The position numbers were made by a program, and so were the translations under genes. 64,000 nt of DNA from Ectopseudomonas chengduensis (lineage in GTDB: Bacteria; Pseudomonadota; Gammaproteobacteria; Pseudomonadales; Pseudomonadaceae), in contig NZ_JACFYZ010000003.1 in the NCBI RefSeq assembly GCF_015712065.1, forward strand, positions 124,001 to 188,000, given 5' to 3'. Under the pieces are notes generated by a model, which made no database searches, was not told the origin of the DNA, and saw only the letters and a program-made list of their open reading frames with translations. Below, in pieces: positions 8,862 through 17,797 of the stretch; position 1 is the first letter of the stretch, and every line of letters starts with the position of its first letter.

Positions 8862-10526
8862 TCAGACCTTGAAGCGGCTGACGCCAACGCGCAGGTTGTT
8901 GGCCACCTGGTTGAGTTCATCGATGGCGGCGCCAGCCTGGCGCAGCGAATCGACGGTCTGACTGCTGGCTTCGCCGAGCTGCACCAGCGCCTGGTTGATC
9001 TGTTCGGCGCCAGTGGACTGCGCCTGCATGCCTTCGTTGACCATCTGGATGCGCGGCGCCAGGGCCTGCACCTGCTGGATGATCTGACTGAGCTGGTCGC
9101 CCATCTGCGCCATCTCGCCGATGCCGCGGCGCACTTCCTCGGAGAACTTGTCCATGCCCATCACGCCGGCCGATACCGCGGACTGGATCTCGCGCACCAT
9201 CTGCTCGATGTCATAGGTGGCCACGGCGGTCTGGTCGGCCAGGCGACGCACTTCCACGGCTACCACGGCGAAGCCCTTGCCATATTCGCCGGCTTTTTCC
9301 GCCTCGATGGCGGCGTTGAGTGACAGCAGGTTGGTCTGATCCGCCACCTTGACGATGGTGGTAACCACCTGGGTGATGTTGCCGGCCTTCTCGTTGAGGA
9401 TCGACAGCTTGCCGTTGACCACGTCGGCCGCGCCCATCACCTGATGCATGATCTCTTCCATGCGGGCCAGGCCCAGCTGGCCGGTGCCGGCGAGAATAGA
9501 GGTTTGCTCGGCGTTGTCCGATACCTCGCCCATGGTGCGGACCAGATCGCGCGAAGTAGCGGCGATCTCCCGTGAAGTGGCACCGATTTCAGTGGTGGTG
9601 GCGGCGGTCTCGGTGGCCGTGGCCTGCTGCTGGCGCGAGGTGGCGGCGATCTCGGTGACCGAGGTGGTCATCTGCACCGCCGAGCGCTGGGCGTTGCCGA
9701 CCAGGTTCTTGAGCTCGCCGACCATGCTGTTGAAGCCCAGCTCGATGGCGTTGAATTCGTCGCGGCGGTGCAGGTCGAGCTTCACCGACAGGTCGCCGCT
9801 TTCCAGGGATTTGAGGGTGCTGACGATGCGGTTCACCGGTGTGGTGATGGCGTTCATCAGCAGCCAGCCGCATACGGCGGAGACAAGGATGGCCAGCAGG
9901 ATGGCGACCAGCAAGCCTGCCTCCATGATGCGTACCGCGCTACGAATTTCGTGCGCAGCGGCATCGGCCTGACTGCGATTCATCTCGATCAACTCGCTCA
10001 GCAGGCTCTCGCCTTTTTCCCAGTCGGGAAACACGCGTTCGGCACTGAACTGACGAGCCTGCTTGAGTTCGATGCTCGGCAAACTGTCGAGCAACTGCCC
10101 GTGGCGGTTCAGATACTGACGTTGCACCTGACGGAATTGCTCGGCCAGCGCGAGTTCCTGAGCGTCCGCCGTGGCGCTCTGGTAGCGGCCGAATTCCTCA
10201 TCGATCGCCTGCTCCAGCGTGGCGAACTGGTCGCGGTAGTTGTTGAGCAGGGTGGCAACGTCTTCATCGACGGCACGTAACAGCAGGCGGCGGGTGTCGA
10301 GCATGTGACGGGACCAGAGCTCCTGTGCCTTGCTCGGGTAATACAGGCCCGGGATAGACTCATTGCGGATGCCATTGGCCTCGTTCTCGATCTGCACCAG
10401 GCGAGCATAGGAGGCGCCAGCCAGCAGAACCAGAATGGCGATGATCAGCAGGAAGCTGACAATGATTCGATTGCGTACGGTCAGGTTGATCATGTCCATT
10501 GGGCCTGGCAGGTCAGTTTTGCTCAT
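8862..10526 (-). CDS. wspA: Methyl-accepting chemotaxis-type receptor WspA
   Basis: The surface-sensing receptor of the Wsp pathway has 554 residues. It shows transmembrane segment 1 near 20-40, a periplasmic helical region with many Gln/Leu heptads (about 45-195), transmembrane segment 2 near 200-222, a HAMP domain, and a long cytoplasmic signalling domain with the conserved hairpin tip [18 protein letters not shown]. It ends in VGVSRFKV without a CheR-binding pentapeptide. Alternative starts at 10499 and 10493 (a shorter protein beginning MINLTVRNR) align better with some WspA proteins; none has a strong ribosome-binding site. It is first in the operon, so its upstream region should hold the promoter. 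Confidence 0.93.
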   Translation of the reverse strand: MSKTDLPGPMDMINLTVRNRIIVSFLLIIAILVLLAGASYARLVQIENEANGIRNESIPGLYYPSKAQELWSRHMLDTRRLLLRAVDEDVATLLNNYRDQFATLEQAIDEEFGRYQSATADAQELALAEQFRQVQRQYLNRHGQLLDSLPSIELKQARQFSAERVFPDWEKGESLLSELIEMNRSQADAAAHEIRSAVRIMEAGLLVAILLAILVSAVCGWLLMNAITTPVNRIVSTLKSLESGDLSVKLDLHRRDEFNAIELGFNSMVGELKNLVGNAQRSAVQMTTSVTEIAATSRQQQATATETAATTTEIGATSREIAATSRDLVRTMGEVSDNAEQTSILAGTGQLGLARMEEIMHQVMGAADVVNGKLSILNEKAGNITQVVTTIVKVADQTNLLSLNAAIEAEKAGEYGKGFAVVAVEVRRLADQTAVATYDIEQMVREIQSAVSAGVMGMDKFSEEVRRGIGEMAQMGDQLSQIIQQVQALAPRIQMVNEGMQAQSTGAEQINQALVQLGEASSQTVDSLRQAGAAIDELNQVANNLRVGVSRFKV

Positions 10527-10601
10527 CGATTACAGCACACCGGCGTGTCGCCGTTTTGCCTGGGTGTAACGAATGTGTACCGATTGCCTGGCGAAAGGCA
10601 A

Positions 10602-10630
10602 TAAAAAAGCCGGCTTGTGGCCGGCTTTTC
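10602..10630. terminator. Bidirectional terminator between ppa and wspA
   Basis: Stem AAGCCGG/CCGGCTT (10607-10613 with 10621-10627) and a 7-base loop are flanked by AAAAAA on the left and TTTT on the right. On the minus strand this gives a hairpin followed by a run of six T just after ppa. Confidence 0.88.
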
Positions 10631-10645
10631 GGAGGTGGTCAGGGC

Positions 10646-11173
10646 TTATTTTTGGTAAGCCGCGACTGCCTTGTTGATCAGGCCGCGGGCTTCTTCAGCG
10701 CCGCCCCAGCCTTCTACCTTGACCCACTTGCCCTTCTCCAGATCCTTGTAGTTCTCGAAGAAGTGCTTGATCTGCTCGATCAACAGCGCGGGCAGGTCGG
10801 TGTATTCCTGAACGTCCTTGTACAGAACGGTCAGCTTGTCGTGCGGAACGGCAACCAGCTTGGCGTCGCCGCCCGCTTCGTCGCTCATGTGCAGTACGCC
10901 GACCGGACGGGCGCGGATCACCGAACCCGGCGCGACCGGATAAGGGGTCACGACCAGCACGTCGAGGGGGTCGCCGTCGTCAGCCAGGGTGTGCGGGATG
11001 AAGCCGTAGTTGGCCGGATAGAACATCGGGGTGGCCATGAAACGATCGACCATCAGGCAATCGGTGTCGTGGTCGATTTCGTATTTGATCGGCGCGTGGT
11101 TGGCCGGGATTTCGATGGCAACGTAGATGTCGTTCGGCAGGTCTTTACCAGCCGGGATCTTGCTGTAGCTCAT
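10646..11173 (-). CDS. ppa: Inorganic pyrophosphatase, family I
   Basis: This cytoplasmic hexameric-type enzyme hydrolyses pyrophosphate to two phosphates, pulling biosynthetic reactions forward. The 175 residues contain the family signature [10 protein letters not shown] and the surrounding metal-binding acidic residues (EIPAN near the N terminus, YEIDHDT, and DVQEYTDLP). Length and start match the E. coli and Pseudomonas enzymes, and a GGGAG precedes the ATG. It is transcribed alone, closed by a strong terminator. The same neighbour, an MtfA-like peptidase, lies beside ppa in P. aeruginosa as I recall. Confidence 0.97.
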   Translation of the reverse strand: MSYSKIPAGKDLPNDIYVAIEIPANHAPIKYEIDHDTDCLMVDRFMATPMFYPANYGFIPHTLADDGDPLDVLVVTPYPVAPGSVIRARPVGVLHMSDEAGGDAKLVAVPHDKLTVLYKDVQEYTDLPALLIEQIKHFFENYKDLEKGKWVKVEGWGGAEEARGLINKAVAAYQK

Positions 11174-11251
11174 GGGGGAAACTCCCAGGGAGGGCCAAAA
11201 AAGTGGGGCGCATTATAGGCGTATTCGCAATGCGTTACTACGGCAGCCTAC

Positions 11252-12079
11252 TCAGCCATTGGTCGCGTTTTCGACCGCCTTGTAGTCGGGGTGTTCCGCC
11301 TGCAAACGTCGCAATCGCGCCAGGCTGTCCTGGCGGTAGAACAGGGCCAGTTGCTGGTAGACGTCCGGGAAGGCGTCCGCCAGCAGATCCGGTGCAGTGA
11401 AGAAGTATTCGCTGGTCACCGCGAAGAATTCCGCCGGGTCTTCGGCGGCATAAGGGTCGATGGCGGTTTCCGCCTCGGGATTGGCGTCCAGCTCGGCGTT
11501 CAGTGCGTCATAGGCGCTCTGCATGGCCTTGGCCCAGTCCTGCACACGCATGTCGCGGTGCAGCGGCGGCAGGCCATTGGCGCCGCCTTCGAGCATGTCC
11601 AGCTTGTGCGCCAGTTCGTGGATCACCAGGTTGTAGCCTTCCCAGCCTCCGCTGGTTTCGACGCCCGGCCAGGCGAGGATCACCGGGCCTTGCTGCCAGG
11701 CCTCGCCGCTGCGCGCGTCGTCCCATTCGTGTTCGATACCGCTGGCGTCGCGGTGGCGCTGTGGGCTCACGAAGTCATCCGGGTAGAGGACGATTTCGTG
11801 AAAACCCCTGTACCAGTCCAGATCGCCCAGGTGCAGCAGTGGCAACTGCGCCTGGGCGGCCAGTAGCAGGTGCTCGACCGGGCCGAGCGCCAGCCCTGGT
11901 AGGGCGGTCAGGTGCTTGTCATGCAGAAACAGCACGGCGCGCTCGCGCAACTGCTGCTCTTCGCGCTCGTCGAGGCCATCGAGAATCGGCAGGCGTCTGC
12001 GTACTTCGGCCCAGTGGGCGGGATCGACAGGGTTGTTTTCGAGGGTGCGACGACGGCGCCAGGCCTTGAAGGACCACAT
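11252..12079 (-). CDS. mtfA: MtfA-like zinc-dependent peptidase (M90)
   Basis: A 275-residue protein of the MtfA/DUF980 family carries the zinc motif HELAHKLD (His154, Glu155, His158) and a downstream glutamate in DPAEFFAV (Glu217) that is the expected third ligand. In E. coli MtfA is a cytosolic aminopeptidase that binds the glucose repressor Mlc; pseudomonads generally lack that PTS logic, so the role here is unknown. The start at 12079 (MWSFKAWRRRR) gives the family length. The frame continues upstream to 12745 antisense to the next gene, and that extension is rejected. Confidence 0.88.
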   Translation of the reverse strand: MWSFKAWRRRRTLENNPVDPAHWAEVRRRLPILDGLDEREEQQLRERAVLFLHDKHLTALPGLALGPVEHLLLAAQAQLPLLHLGDLDWYRGFHEIVLYPDDFVSPQRHRDASGIEHEWDDARSGEAWQQGPVILAWPGVETSGGWEGYNLVIHELAHKLDMLEGGANGLPPLHRDMRVQDWAKAMQSAYDALNAELDANPEAETAIDPYAAEDPAEFFAVTSEYFFTAPDLLADAFPDVYQQLALFYRQDSLARLRRLQAEHPDYKAVENATNG

Positions 12080-12193
12080 GCATGCGGGCTCGTTGAGAAG
12101 ACCCGGCCACCATAAGGGCGCCAGGCGCTCGCCACAAGTCGGCATAAAGGCTGCAAAGCCTCTTGCAGCTTCGCTGCAGCAGGAGGGCTGAGC

Positions 12194-13777
12194 ATGGCGT
12201 TGCAACTGCTGGAACACCCTGGAATCACGCTGGCGTCCGGCACCGGACTGGACTTGCCGCACCAGGCCGCGCGGGCTCGGGCAATGTGGCTGGCCGGTCG
12301 CCAGCAGCGTCCGCCGTTGCTGCTGGTCATGTTGCTTTGGGCGCGCCACTGCCCCGATGTGGTGCAAAGTCTGGAGCGTCATCTCGACGCCCTGTTCGCC
12401 GATTTTCGCTGTACGCCTGAGGGCTGGAGTGAAACCCAGGCGGCGCGGCAGGTGCTGGCTGCACTGAATCTCCAGCTGTTTCGCCGGCAGCAGGCTGGGC
12501 AGGGTGTCGCCGACTTGCACGCCGGTGTGCTGCTGATGCAGGGCGATGAGTTGCAGTTTCTGCAGGCGGGCAGTGTCGGCCTGGCGCGTGCGCACACAGG
12601 TACCTTGCAGATCCTGGCAGGTCGTGAGGGGCAGGCTCTCGGCGCCCAGGCCGAGCTGGCGCTGGTTCAGCACAGCCTGCTGCCCAGCCGTGGCGAGCAT
12701 CTGCTGCTGGCGCCGCAACCGCTGCTCGATGTGAGTGATTTGCACGGGCTATGCACCCAGGCAGAGGGGACCTTGGGCGAGCGGTTGCAGCCGCTGCTGC
12801 AGGCCCCCGGCGCTGCAGTGCTGCTCGGCGTGTGGGAAACCCAGTGCCTGACGCCGGCGCCGTCCGCTGCGCCGCGCCCGGCGCTGGCGCAGATCGCCTG
12901 CGGCCAGCAGCTCGATGGTTGGACGCTGTTGCGTCAATGTCCTTATGGACCGCCCGGGCGGCTGTATGTCGGGCGTGATGAGTCCGGGCGGGAAGCCGTG
13001 CTCTGGTTCGCCGAGGAAGACGCAGGCGAAGCCTTCTGGCAGCGCGAGTGGGCGTTGCGGCGCAGTCCGCAGCAGGCGTTGCCGCAGGTGTTGTCGCCGT
13101 ATCAGACGCGTAGTCACGCGTATCTGGTCCTGGCCAAGCCGCCCCGCGGCATGCGCAATCTGTTCGATTGGGTGGCCGCCCATGGTGCACCGGATACACA
13201 GACGCTGATGGGGGTGGTGACGCAACTGATAGCCGCCGTGCGTTCGTTGCAGCGCCGTGGCATGCAGGGGCTGTGGCTGAACCCCAGGCAGATTCTGCTC
13301 GGTGATGACGGGAGGGTGCTGTTTCTGCCTGGCGCAGCTGCGATCCTGCCCGGTGTTGCACGTCAACCAGTACCTGAACAGGCTGTACCGCTGGCGCCGG
13401 AACTGCGCAGCGGCCGTGCGCTGGATGGTCGTGCCGATCAGTTTGCCCTGGCGGCGCTGGTCTATTGGCTTATGAGTGGGCAATGGCCGGAGGCGGCGCG
13501 CAGCGACGTCAGGCCCGGACACTGCTATGTGCCGCTGGCGACCTTTACCGGGCATGTGCCACAAGGCTGGGACGGCGTGCTCGCCCGGGCCCTGGCGCCA
13601 CAGCCACATGCACGTTTCGAGGCGCTGTCGGAGTTTCAGCTGGCATTGCAGCAGCCCTTGCAGGCGCGTCGCAGTCAGGCGCTGCGGCGTGTGCCAATGC
13701 AGCCGGCACGCCTGGCTGCGCTGGGCCTGGTCACGTTGCCATTGCTGCTGGGGCTGCTGCTCAGTCTTGGTGGCTGA
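12194..13777 (+). CDS. Degenerate PP2C-like phosphatase/protein-kinase-like fusion with C-terminal membrane anchor
   Basis: The 527 residues have the layout of the bifunctional Ser/Thr phosphatase-kinase proteins found in pseudomonads. A PP2C-like half spans about 1-215, a kinase-like half about 240-490, and a hydrophobic anchor about 505-525. Catalytic residues appear lost. The usual LCSDGL segment reads LLLAPQPLLDV, the beta-3 lysine position reads AVLWF, the HRD loop reads GLWLNPRQIL and the DFG position reads FLPG. Structural marks persist, such as APEL at 401-404 and the following DGRADQFALAALVYWL. A clear GGAGGG ribosome-binding site precedes the ATG. It is likely a pseudoenzyme scaffold rather than an active enzyme; family assignment is by motif layout only. 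Confidence 0.62.
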   Translation: MALQLLEHPGITLASGTGLDLPHQAARARAMWLAGRQQRPPLLLVMLLWARHCPDVVQSLERHLDALFADFRCTPEGWSETQAARQVLAALNLQLFRRQQAGQGVADLHAGVLLMQGDELQFLQAGSVGLARAHTGTLQILAGREGQALGAQAELALVQHSLLPSRGEHLLLAPQPLLDVSDLHGLCTQAEGTLGERLQPLLQAPGAAVLLGVWETQCLTPAPSAAPRPALAQIACGQQLDGWTLLRQCPYGPPGRLYVGRDESGREAVLWFAEEDAGEAFWQREWALRRSPQQALPQVLSPYQTRSHAYLVLAKPPRGMRNLFDWVAAHGAPDTQTLMGVVTQLIAAVRSLQRRGMQGLWLNPRQILLGDDGRVLFLPGAAAILPGVARQPVPEQAVPLAPELRSGRALDGRADQFALAALVYWLMSGQWPEAARSDVRPGHCYVPLATFTGHVPQGWDGVLARALAPQPHARFEALSEFQLALQQPLQARRSQALRRVPMQPARLAALGLVTLPLLLGLLLSLGG

Positions 13778-13804
13778 CGGGCAGCCGCTGCGCCTGCGAG
13801 TCGA

Positions 13805-14260
13805 TCAATCGGAATTGATCGGCAGCACGTAGTTCTTGAACTGCTCGTCCTCGACGAAGCCGATGGACTCGTAGACCTTCTGCGCCACCTCGTTGTCGCG
13901 GCTGGTGGCCACGCGCATGCGCACGGCGTGGGTTTCCTTGGCCATCTGCTTGGCGGTGTGCAGCAGGCGGTCGGCAACCAGTTGGCGGCGAGCATCCTCG
14001 GCGACGTAGATGTCGTTGAGAATCCACACACGCTTGAGCGAAAGCGAGGAATAGCTGGGGTAAAGCTGGCAGAAGCCGAGCAGCTTGTCTTCATCGTCGG
14101 CCAGGGCCAGGTAGATCACCGACTCCTTGCGGCGCAGGCGCTTCTCGAGGAACTTGCGTGACGACTCTGGGTAGGGCAGCTCGTTATAGAACTCACGGTA
14201 TTTGACGAACAGCGGGGTCAACAGGTCCAGGTGCTCCAGGGTGGCTTGGACGATGCGCAT
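13805..14260 (-). CDS. GNAT-family N-acetyltransferase
   Basis: A 151-residue single-domain acetyltransferase. It starts with MRIVQATLEHLDLLTPLF, has a central beta-4 strand (KRVWILNDIYVAEDARRQ) followed by the acetyl-CoA-binding loop region AEDARRQLVADRLL, and ends with the typical YESIGFVEDEQFKNY motif. The acceptor substrate cannot be told from sequence. It converges on the pseudokinase gene with only 27 nt between the stop codons and no obvious terminator there. Confidence 0.85.
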   Translation of the reverse strand: MRIVQATLEHLDLLTPLFVKYREFYNELPYPESSRKFLEKRLRRKESVIYLALADDEDKLLGFCQLYPSYSSLSLKRVWILNDIYVAEDARRQLVADRLLHTAKQMAKETHAVRMRVATSRDNEVAQKVYESIGFVEDEQFKNYVLPINSD

Positions 14261-14358
14261 GGTGGGCCTCGGCTTCTCTCTGTAATGGGGCAGGAGTGGC
14301 GATGCAGCTGTTGTGCCAGCGGGTCAGTCGATGCTGCCTCAAAGCCAGTTGAAAGCGC

Positions 14359-14379
14359 AATCAAAGCAAGCGTTTGATT
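14359..14379. promoter_or_regulatory. Inverted repeat in the GNAT-mpl divergent intergenic region
   Basis: AATCAAA and TTTGATT (7-bp arms) are separated by 7 bases inside the 249-nt gap between the divergent GNAT and mpl genes. The geometry (half-site centres 14 bp apart) suits a dimeric regulator. It is not a canonical Anr/FNR box. I see nothing else gene-like in this gap. Confidence 0.4.
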
Positions 14380-14509
14380 TTCTGGCTGCGGAGCAACTTG
14401 GTATTGGTGCATCTGTCTGAACTGGGCGCAGCAGTCGCCTGGCGGGTGCTGTGCTAACCTGCCGCCATCGCTTTAAGCCCTATGAACAGGGCGCGTTCAG
14501 AGGTCATCA

Positions 14510-15865
14510 ATGCACATCCATATTCTCGGCATCTGCGGCACTTTCATGGGGTCGCTGGCTGTTCTGGCCAAAGAGCTCGGCCATCGCGTCACCGGCTCCG
14601 ATGCCAACGTTTACCCGCCCATGAGCACTCAGTTGGAAGCCCAGGGCATCGAGCTAATGCAGGGTTTTGACCCGGCGCACCTGCAGCCGGCGCCGGATCT
14701 GGTGGTGGTGGGCAATGCCATGAGCCGTGGCAACCCGGCGGTGGAATACGTGCTGAACAAGGGGTTGCCCTACGTTTCCGGCCCGCAGTGGCTGGCCGAT
14801 CACGTGCTGCAGGGGCGTTGGGTGTTGGCGGTGGCCGGTACCCACGGCAAGACCAGCAGTTCCAGCATGCTGGCCTGGGTGCTGGAACATGCCGGTATGA
14901 GCCCGGGCTTTCTGATCGGCGGCGTGCCGCAGAATTTCGGTATTTCCGCGCGCCTGGGCGGCACGCCGTTCTTCGTGGTCGAGGCCGACGAGTACGACAG
15001 CGCCTTCTTCGACAAACGCAGCAAGTTCATCCACTACCGCCCGCGTACAGCGATTCTGAATAACCTGGAGTTCGATCACGCGGACATATTCCCGGATCTT
15101 GCGGCGATCGAGCGGCAGTTTCATCACCTGGTACGAATCATCCCCAGCGAAGGTCTGGTCATCCATCCGGCCAGCGAAACCGCGCTGGCGCGAGTGATCG
15201 AGATGGGGTGCTGGACGCCGGTGCAGACCACCGGTGAAGGTGGCCAGTGGCAGGCGCGTCTGCTCAGCGCCGATGGCTCGCGCTTCGAGGTGAGTTTCGA
15301 CGGCAAGGTCGAGGGCACCGTGCAGTGGAACCTGACCGGTCAGCATAACGTCGCCAACGCCCTGGCCGTGCTCGCGGCGGCGCGCCATGTCGGCGTGGTG
15401 CCAGCGCTGGGCATCGAGGCGCTGGGCCAGTTCATCAACGCCAAGCGACGCATGGAGAAGGTCGCCGAGGTGGCGGGTGTGACCGTCTTTGACGACTTCG
15501 CCCACCACCCCACGGCCATCGCCACCACCCTGGATGGCTTGCGTAAGCGTGTCGGCGACGACACCCAGGTGATCGCGGTGATCGAGCCGCGCTCCAACTC
15601 GATGAAGCTCGGCGCCCATCGCGATGGCCTGGCCGAGTCCGCCGAGCAGGCCGATGCGGTGTTCTGGTACGCGCCGCCCAATCTCGGTTGGGACCTGGCC
15701 GCCACCGTGGCGCAGGCGCGCAACCCGACGCGCGTGTGCGACTCGCTGGAGTCGATCATCGATGGCGTGAAGGCCCTGGTGCGCCCCGGCACCCAGGTGG
15801 TGATCATGAGCAACGGCGGCTTCGGCGGCCTGCATGGCAAGCTGGCAGCAGCTCTGGAGGGATGA
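14510..15865 (+). CDS. mpl: UDP-N-acetylmuramate:L-alanyl-gamma-D-glutamyl-meso-diaminopimelate ligase
   Basis: Mpl reattaches the recovered murein tripeptide to UDP-MurNAc in peptidoglycan recycling. The 451-residue Mur-ligase has the N-terminal Rossmann-like domain (HILGICGTFMGSLA), the ATP-binding GTHGKTS at 110-116, an NNLEFDHADIF segment in the central domain and DDFAHHPTA in the C-terminal region, which distinguishes Mpl/MurC-type enzymes. It starts with MHIHILGICG, the normal Mpl start. It is followed directly by ubiX with no gap. Confidence 0.96.
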   Translation: MHIHILGICGTFMGSLAVLAKELGHRVTGSDANVYPPMSTQLEAQGIELMQGFDPAHLQPAPDLVVVGNAMSRGNPAVEYVLNKGLPYVSGPQWLADHVLQGRWVLAVAGTHGKTSSSSMLAWVLEHAGMSPGFLIGGVPQNFGISARLGGTPFFVVEADEYDSAFFDKRSKFIHYRPRTAILNNLEFDHADIFPDLAAIERQFHHLVRIIPSEGLVIHPASETALARVIEMGCWTPVQTTGEGGQWQARLLSADGSRFEVSFDGKVEGTVQWNLTGQHNVANALAVLAAARHVGVVPALGIEALGQFINAKRRMEKVAEVAGVTVFDDFAHHPTAIATTLDGLRKRVGDDTQVIAVIEPRSNSMKLGAHRDGLAESAEQADAVFWYAPPNLGWDLAATVAQARNPTRVCDSLESIIDGVKALVRPGTQVVIMSNGGFGGLHGKLAAALEG

Positions 15866-16495
15866 ATGTCTGGCCCTGAGAGAATAACCCTGGCGATGAC
15901 CGGCGCCTCCGGCGCGCAATACGGCCTGCGCCTGCTCGACTGCCTGGTACAGGAAGATCGCGAGGTGCACTTCCTGATCTCCAAGGCCGCGCAACTGGTG
16001 ATGGCCACCGAAACCGACGTGGCGCTACCGGCCAAACCGCAGTCCATGGCCCAGTTCCTGACCGAGTACACCGGCGCGGCGCCGGGGCAAATTCGCGTCT
16101 ACGGCAAGGAAGACTGGATGGCGCCAGCCGCCTCCGGCTCCGGCGCCCCGACGGCCATGGTGGTGGTGCCGTGCAGCACCGGCACCTTGTCGGCCATCGC
16201 CAGCGGCGCCTGCAACAACCTGATCGAACGCGCGGCCGATGTGGCATTGAAGGAGCGCCGCCAGTTGATCCTGGTGCCGCGCGAGGCACCGTATTCGAGT
16301 ATCCACCTGGAAAACATGCTCAAGCTGTCCAACCTCGGCGTGACCATCCTGCCGGCATCGCCCGGCTTCTATCATCAGCCACAGACGCTGGATGATCTGG
16401 TGGACTTCGTGGTCGCGCGCATCCTCAATTGCCTGAATATCCCCCAGGACATGTTGCCGCGCTGGGGCGAGCATCATTTGGTGTCAGATGACTAA
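15866..16495 (+). CDS. ubiX: Flavin prenyltransferase UbiX
   Basis: UbiX makes prenylated FMN, the cofactor of the decarboxylase UbiD in ubiquinone synthesis. The 209-residue flavoprotein has the FMN-binding GASGAQYG at 13-20, [15 protein letters not shown] around 105-120, and the conserved [17 protein letters not shown] and [10 protein letters not shown] motifs of the active site. Its ATG immediately follows the mpl stop codon, with GGAGGG just upstream inside mpl, so the two are translationally coupled. The mpl-ubiX order is shared with P. aeruginosa, from memory. Confidence 0.96.
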   Translation: MSGPERITLAMTGASGAQYGLRLLDCLVQEDREVHFLISKAAQLVMATETDVALPAKPQSMAQFLTEYTGAAPGQIRVYGKEDWMAPAASGSGAPTAMVVVPCSTGTLSAIASGACNNLIERAADVALKERRQLILVPREAPYSSIHLENMLKLSNLGVTILPASPGFYHQPQTLDDLVDFVVARILNCLNIPQDMLPRWGEHHLVSDD

Positions 16496-16506
16496 GGAGA
16501 GTGCTG

Positions 16507-16797
16507 ATGTCCATTGTGAGTCGCTGTGTGTTGGGAAGCGTCCTCACGTTGTCGTTGCTGCCGGTGGCCGAGGCCTCCATGCGCTGCGGTACCGCTCTGG
16601 TTTACGAGGGCGAGCGTAGCGTCGAGGTGCTGCGCAAATGCGGTGAACCCGATCAGCGTGAGGTGACGCCACCCAGCAGTCCACTGGGTGGCGGCGTGAC
16701 AGTGGAGCAATGGGTGTATGGGCCTCGCAATGGCGTCTATCGCTACCTGCGTTTTCTCGATGGCAAGCTGGTGGAAATCAGGGTCGAGCGCGGATGA
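16507..16797 (+). CDS. Small secreted DUF2845-type protein
   Basis: A 96-residue protein with a signal peptide (hydrophobic stretch to about residue 23, cleavage near VAEA-SM), followed by a compact domain with two cysteines (RCGTALVYEG and LRKCGEPDQ) and WVYGPRNGVYRYLRF. This pattern fits DUF2845. No function is known to me. I chose the ATG at 16507 because AAGGAG ends 6 nt before it; an in-frame GTG lies at 16501. It overlaps the next gene (ATGA), forming an mpl-ubiX-DUF2845-lipoprotein run. Confidence 0.8.
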   Translation: MSIVSRCVLGSVLTLSLLPVAEASMRCGTALVYEGERSVEVLRKCGEPDQREVTPPSSPLGGGVTVEQWVYGPRNGVYRYLRFLDGKLVEIRVERG

Positions 16798-17084
16798 GAC
16801 GGACTTTGGCACTCACTCTGCTGCTGGCGCTGAGCCTGACTGGCTGCGCCACCGTGCGTACTCTGGACGCGGCCAAGCCCAATGCCCCAGTGGTTTACGC
16901 CGGGACGCGGCTGGACTGGTATACGATCAATGGCGGCTGCTGCCCGCTGGATCGTTTCGGCGCCGAGGCGCCGCGTTATCCTGGGCTGGATCTGCCGGCC
17001 AGTGCGTTGCTCGATACCCTGCTTTTGCCGTTTTCGCTGGCCACGGCGCTGGGTGTGAGCCTAGGTGTCAGCGGCGGGTTGTAG
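16794..17084 (+). CDS. YceK/YidQ-like small lipoprotein
   Basis: A 96-residue predicted lipoprotein. The signal peptide ends in the lipobox LTGC (Cys19), followed by ATVRTLDAAKPNAPVVYAGTR and a region with a Gly-Gly-Cys-Cys pair and a C-terminal hydrophobic stretch (LLLPFSLATALGVSLGVSGG). This resembles the YceK/DUF1375 family of outer-membrane or inner-membrane lipoproteins. The start at 16794 overlaps the previous stop. A longer frame starting at 16710 lies inside the upstream gene and lacks the signal sequence at its start, so it is rejected. Confidence 0.78.
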   Translation: MRRTLALTLLLALSLTGCATVRTLDAAKPNAPVVYAGTRLDWYTINGGCCPLDRFGAEAPRYPGLDLPASALLDTLLLPFSLATALGVSLGVSGGL

Positions 17085-17101
17085 CCCGGATGCAATCCGG
17101 G
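17081..17101. repeat. Short palindromic repeat, CCCGGATGCAATCCGGG family
   Basis: An interspersed unit with core CCCGGATGCAATCCGGG overlaps the stop of the small lipoprotein gene. The same unit occurs twice, head-to-head, at 23281-23341, so this is a dispersed repeat of the genome rather than a one-off hairpin. Confidence 0.75.
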
Positions 17102-17154
17102 AAAGGCGCTGGTGCGCGCGGCGCGGCCTAGCGGATTGGCGTTGGCAGCGTCGT

Positions 17155-17634
17155 TCAGCAGGTTTCCGTTTCCACTTCCTGGCACACGTCGATCCACTCG
17201 GCATCGACCAGTTCGGCCATGCGCTGCGGGGCGATACGCACCGCGCTGTGGGTGGCGCCGGCGGCCGGCAGCACTTCATCGAAGGCCAGCAGCGAGCGGT
17301 CGCAATAGACGCTGAGCGGTGTGGCCAGGCCGAATGGGCAGACGCCGCCCACCGGGTGGCTGGTCAGCTCGACCACGGTCTGGGCATCGAGCATGCGCGA
17401 TTTGGCACCGAAGCATTCCTTCATCTTGCGGTTGTCGATACGCGCGTCGCCGCGGGCGACGATCAGCACGTCGCGTTCGGCGATGCGAAAGGCCAGGGTC
17501 TTGGCGATCTGGCCCGGCGATACACCATGCGCTTCGGCAGCCAGCGCCACGGTGGCGGTGCTGGACTGCAGTTCGATGATCGCGATATCGGGCGCCTTGG
17601 CGGCGAAGAAGGCGCGTACAGAGGCCAGGCTCAT
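17155..17634 (-). CDS. YbaK/EbsC-type aminoacyl-tRNA deacylase-like protein
   Basis: A 159-residue YbaK/aminoacyl-tRNA-editing domain protein. Visible are VALAAEAHGVSPGQIAKTLAF (with the conserved lysine), VARGDARIDNRKMKECFG, and the loop SHPVGGVCPFGLATPLSVYCD typical of the family. Such proteins hydrolyse mischarged tRNAs, often Cys- or Ala-tRNA(Pro); which one is acted on here is not evident. The start at 17634 has GGGGGA 8 nt upstream; an alternative ATG at 17667 adds an unconserved 11-residue tail. Confidence 0.85.
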   Translation of the reverse strand: MSLASVRAFFAAKAPDIAIIELQSSTATVALAAEAHGVSPGQIAKTLAFRIAERDVLIVARGDARIDNRKMKECFGAKSRMLDAQTVVELTSHPVGGVCPFGLATPLSVYCDRSLLAFDEVLPAAGATHSAVRIAPQRMAELVDAEWIDVCQEVETETC

Positions 17635-17797
17635 GAAACGGTCCCCCAGGGCTGTCGAGGTGGGCACGGCACGACGGCCAGTCTCTCGCTGGCCAAGCGC
17701 AGCCCCCTTCCTGGGGTGCTGGTGTGGTCGTGACCACGGCGAAAAAACAAGCGGCCATGCTCGCGCTGCATGACCGGCACGTCAAGGCCTGATGGCG

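Noticed and set aside
12080..12745. N-terminal extension of the MtfA-like frame
   Set aside because: It runs antisense through the pseudokinase gene, has no similarity to the family, and the family length is met from 12079.
14359..14379. Possible Anr/FNR box
   Set aside because: Canonical boxes read TTGAT-N4-ATCAA; here the half-sites are in the opposite order and spaced by 7 bases.
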